Part shown: positions 21,468 through 23,349 of the stretch, in pieces
Numbering within the stretch: the first letter of the stretch is position 1
How the letters are laid out: each line of letters begins with the position of its first letter
Assembly: GCA_022706865.1 (NCBI GenBank)
Contig: JAKJBT010000015.1
Location: 1-23,349 of the forward strand
Direction of reading: 5' to 3'
Source of the DNA: Bacillota bacterium
GTDB taxonomy: Bacteria; Bacillota_A; Clostridia; Lutisporales; Lutisporaceae
DNA length: 23,349 nucleotides
Notes under the pieces: generated by a model
Seen by the model: the letters and a program-made list of their open reading frames with translations, nothing else
What the model was told of the DNA's origin: nothing
Databases searched by the model: none
Made by a program: the position numbers and the translations under genes

Positions 21468-23096
21468 TTACTTTTCTACAATGTAAAGGTTACTCCAATG
21501 GTGGTGCAACCCTTGAGGGAGCTCAAAGCCCTGCAGTGTCGATTTCATACCCACGTTGATCTGTTCAACAGCCAGAGGTATCCAATTCGCATAATCCATA
21601 ATGTATTCCTGAACTTCCGCATACATTTTTGCACGCTCATCGTGATTACTGGTTATAAGAGCAGTATCGATCAGGTTGTTAACTTTTTCATCCTTGATAT
21701 TGCTTCTATTGATGTTTCCATTGATATGGAAAGGGCTGCGGAGTGCATTGTCAGGTCCGACTGTATGTCCGCCCCAACCATCAACTGCAATGGGATAAGT
21801 TCCACCGGGAGCAACACCTGCATTGAAAGTTGCAGTTTCGAGTGACTTGATTTCAACATCTATACCGATTTCGGCAAGCTGTGCTTGAATTACGCTGGCA
21901 ACTGCTTTTTGTACAGTACCGGAAGAGGAGTAAATAGCGGTCTTGAAACCATTGGAGAAACCGGCCTCATCCAGCAGTTTCTTAGCCTTTTCAAGATCAA
22001 ATTCGTAATAATCCACATCTACATAAAACTCACTGGTGGGATGCATTATGTTATAAGCCGGTGTTGCATTACCCTCATATACTAAGGCTACCAAATCTTC
22101 TCTGTTGATAGCATGTGCAACTGCCTGACGTACAAGTTTATTGTTAAAGGGCTCTACATTGAGGTTAAGAAAGATATGACGAATATTTGTGCTTGGAATC
22201 TGCCATAATATTAGGTTTTTATCCTCTGCAACATAATGCAAGTCAACTGCAGGAGGATCAACACACAGGTCGATTTCTCCAGTCTGCAAAGCAATCAGCC
22301 GTGACGATGCTTCGGGAATATACCTGATAACTATTTCCTCTGTTTTCTTAGCACCTTCCCAATAGTCCTCAAATCTGACCAGGGACAGATAATCTCCCTG
22401 CACCCATTCATTATACATGTATGGTCCGGTACCGATTTTATTCGCTTCTGTCTTGTCAAGAGTTGCAAATGCATTAGAACTTAGCATAACGGTATTTGCT
22501 TCACAGAGTTTATATATAAGATCATTATCTGCAGCTTTAAGCACAAACTGAACAGTGTAGTCATCTATAATGTTGACTTCTTTGATAGAAGAAAACTTTG
22601 ATTTGCTGGCACTCTGCTCTAATCCACGTTCAATAGTAAATTTTACATCCTTGGCAGTAAAATCGCTTCCATCATGAAACTTAACATTTTCCTGAAGTTT
22701 AAACTCCCAAAGAGTGTCAGAAAGCTGTTCCCAGTTTTTTGCAAGACTTGGTATGTACTTGGAATTCATAGTGTCATACCCAACAAGGCTATTGAACACA
22801 AGCAGATAAACACCCTTGGCAGTACCGCCGGCTTCATTCTGAACATCTGTACTCGTAAAGTCGAGAGAAGGTGCAATAGTTATTCTCTTTTGATAAACAG
22901 TGTTTTCATTTTCGACTACAGATACTGCCTTGCCGGATACAACTACCCCTTTCTTTGTTTCGACAGCAACTTCAGCAGAATCCGGTTCTGTACTGTCAGG
23001 GACATCATTATTGGAAGCCGGAGCGGAGCAGCCTGTTAAACTTGCAACAATCAAGCAGAAACATAGAAGAAATACTAAAACTCTTTTGCTTTTCAT
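21468..23096 (-). CDS. Extracellular solute-binding lipoprotein, peptide/nickel/opine family 5
   Basis: 542 residues. The signal sequence ends in SLTGC with lipid-modified Cys23, then a low-complexity linker. The SBP_bac_5 fold follows: NWEQLSDTLWEFKLQENVKFHDGS and FTAKDVKFTIER, then RQAVAHAINREDLVALVYEG in the middle, closing on YAEVQEYIMDYANWIPLAVEQ. It captures the substrate and delivers it to the permease pair. Peptides, opines, heme or nickel chelates are all known ligands of this family, so specificity is open; the downstream amidohydrolase and cyclodeaminase suggest a modified amino acid or short peptide. ATG follows AGGGAGGT. An IS element begins within about 50 bases upstream, so the native promoter is not visible. 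Confidence 0.93.
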   Translation of the reverse strand: MKSKRVLVFLLCFCLIVASLTGCSAPASNNDVPDSTEPDSAEVAVETKKGVVVSGKAVSVVENENTVYQKRITIAPSLDFTSTDVQNEAGGTAKGVYLLVFNSLVGYDTMNSKYIPSLAKNWEQLSDTLWEFKLQENVKFHDGSDFTAKDVKFTIERGLEQSASKSKFSSIKEVNIIDDYTVQFVLKAADNDLIYKLCEANTVMLSSNAFATLDKTEANKIGTGPYMYNEWVQGDYLSLVRFEDYWEGAKKTEEIVIRYIPEASSRLIALQTGEIDLCVDPPAVDLHYVAEDKNLILWQIPSTNIRHIFLNLNVEPFNNKLVRQAVAHAINREDLVALVYEGNATPAYNIMHPTSEFYVDVDYYEFDLEKAKKLLDEAGFSNGFKTAIYSSSGTVQKAVASVIQAQLAEIGIDVEIKSLETATFNAGVAPGGTYPIAVDGWGGHTVGPDNALRSPFHINGNINRSNIKDEKVNNLIDTALITSNHDERAKMYAEVQEYIMDYANWIPLAVEQINVGMKSTLQGFELPQGLHHHWSNLYIVEK

Positions 23097-23144
23097 TTTT
23101 TTACCTCCCTAAAATCATTTTCGTTTTGTAAAGTTAAATGAAAA

Positions 23145-23174
23145 TTGAGAACCTGCTACATTTTCTGGTACAAT
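23145..23174 (+). promoter_or_regulatory. Promoter of the IS transposase
   Basis: TTGAGA (23145-23150) and TACAAT (23169-23174) on the plus strand with an 18-base spacer. The start is expected near 23181, about 40 bases before the transposase ATG. Confidence 0.6.
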
Positions 23175-23219
23175 GTTTTTGCCACAAACACTTTACCTCC
23201 CAGAAAGGAGCAAGTTCTC
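23147..23219. repeat. Inverted repeat at the IS left end
   Basis: GAGAACCTGCT (23147-23157) and AGCAAGTTCTC (23209-23219) are inverted copies with one mismatch, flanking the transposase promoter and ribosome binding site. This could be a protein-binding site or an mRNA stem hiding the ribosome binding site. The outer IS terminus cannot be fixed because the other end is outside the window. Confidence 0.6.
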
Positions 23220-23349
23220 ATGCAAAAAATTGTATCATTTAAATGTCCTAAGTGCAACAATTCTCACTCGTTTTATCGTTATGGCAAAGATAAGGATGGT
23301 TTCCAAAAGTATCAATGCCGTAACTGCAACCATCAGTTCGCACCTGATC
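23220..23349 (+). CDS. IS transposase N-terminus (zinc ribbon), cut by the window end
   Basis: Open frame from ATG at 23220 (AAAGGAG nine bases upstream) to the window edge, 43 codons. It reads MQKIVSFKCPKCNNSHSFYR, then YGKDKDGFQKYQCRNCNHQF. C-P-K-C and C-R-N-C form a zinc ribbon like the N-terminal domain of IS1 InsA and similar transposases that start CPxC...GKxxxGxQKYxCxxCxxxF. The catalytic part is missing, so the IS family is not assigned. It is the only plus-strand gene in the window. Confidence 0.75.
   Translation, partial: MQKIVSFKCPKCNNSHSFYRYGKDKDGFQKYQCRNCNHQFAPD

Noticed and set aside
1..23349. CRISPR arrays, restriction or toxin-antitoxin systems, prophage genes
   Set aside because: No regularly spaced repeats and no recognisable defence or phage proteins were seen on either strand.

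Overview
The window looks like chromosomal DNA of an anaerobic, low-GC Firmicute of the class Clostridia. The evidence is AT-rich codon use, strong GGAGG ribosome binding sites, many TTG and GTG starts, a butyrate kinase, a clostridial-type ABC-F protein, an NhaC antiporter, and a small selenoprotein that requires selenocysteine decoding. Almost every gene is on the minus strand, so transcription runs from high to low coordinates. The only plus-strand gene visible is the start of an insertion-sequence transposase at the right edge.

Right part (23349 to 15297): an IS element begins at about 23110-23145 and abuts a seven-gene operon. The order is solute-binding lipoprotein, two permeases, two ATPases (a Dpp/Opp-type importer), an amidohydrolase, and an ornithine cyclodeaminase/mu-crystallin family enzyme. 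Starts and stops overlap or nearly touch, so the genes look like one uptake-and-degradation module for an N-containing small molecule or modified peptide. A GC-rich hairpin after the binding-protein gene could raise its expression relative to the rest.

Middle (15296 to 8088): an ABC-F ribosome-protection-type ATPase has a long leader with a near-consensus promoter, a five-codon uORF (MRRLF), an antiterminator and an intrinsic terminator. This is the layout of antibiotic-induced attenuation. It is followed by butyrate kinase, an NhaC antiporter, an AEC-type permease and a lipoprotein M1 metallopeptidase, closed by a strong terminator.

Left-middle (7870 to 3535): a DUF4097 envelope protein; a 317-bp imperfect palindrome that folds into a long interrupted hairpin (6211-6527), the least explained element here; a HAD phosphatase; and an ECF sigma / zinc-finger anti-sigma / B-box membrane-protein operon.

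Left (3502 to 1): a CC/Se-motif (HesB-like) selenoprotein with an in-frame UGA at codon 33 and a bacterial SECIS hairpin. A standard stop-at-UGA gene call would miss it. Next come tRNA-Arg(ACG) with its own consensus promoter and terminator, a membrane-anchored FMN-binding protein, and a TetR regulator followed by a CrtI-like FAD oxidoreductase. Each of these last two genes is preceded by a 25-bp palindrome of the same design, so the regulator's operator can be read from the sequence. Back-to-back terminators for both strands lie at the left edge.

Several start codons are placed inside the longest open frame because the ribosome binding site decides them. This applies to TetR, the FMN-binding protein, anti-sigma, M1 peptidase, AEC permease, butyrate kinase, the cyclodeaminase and the first permease.
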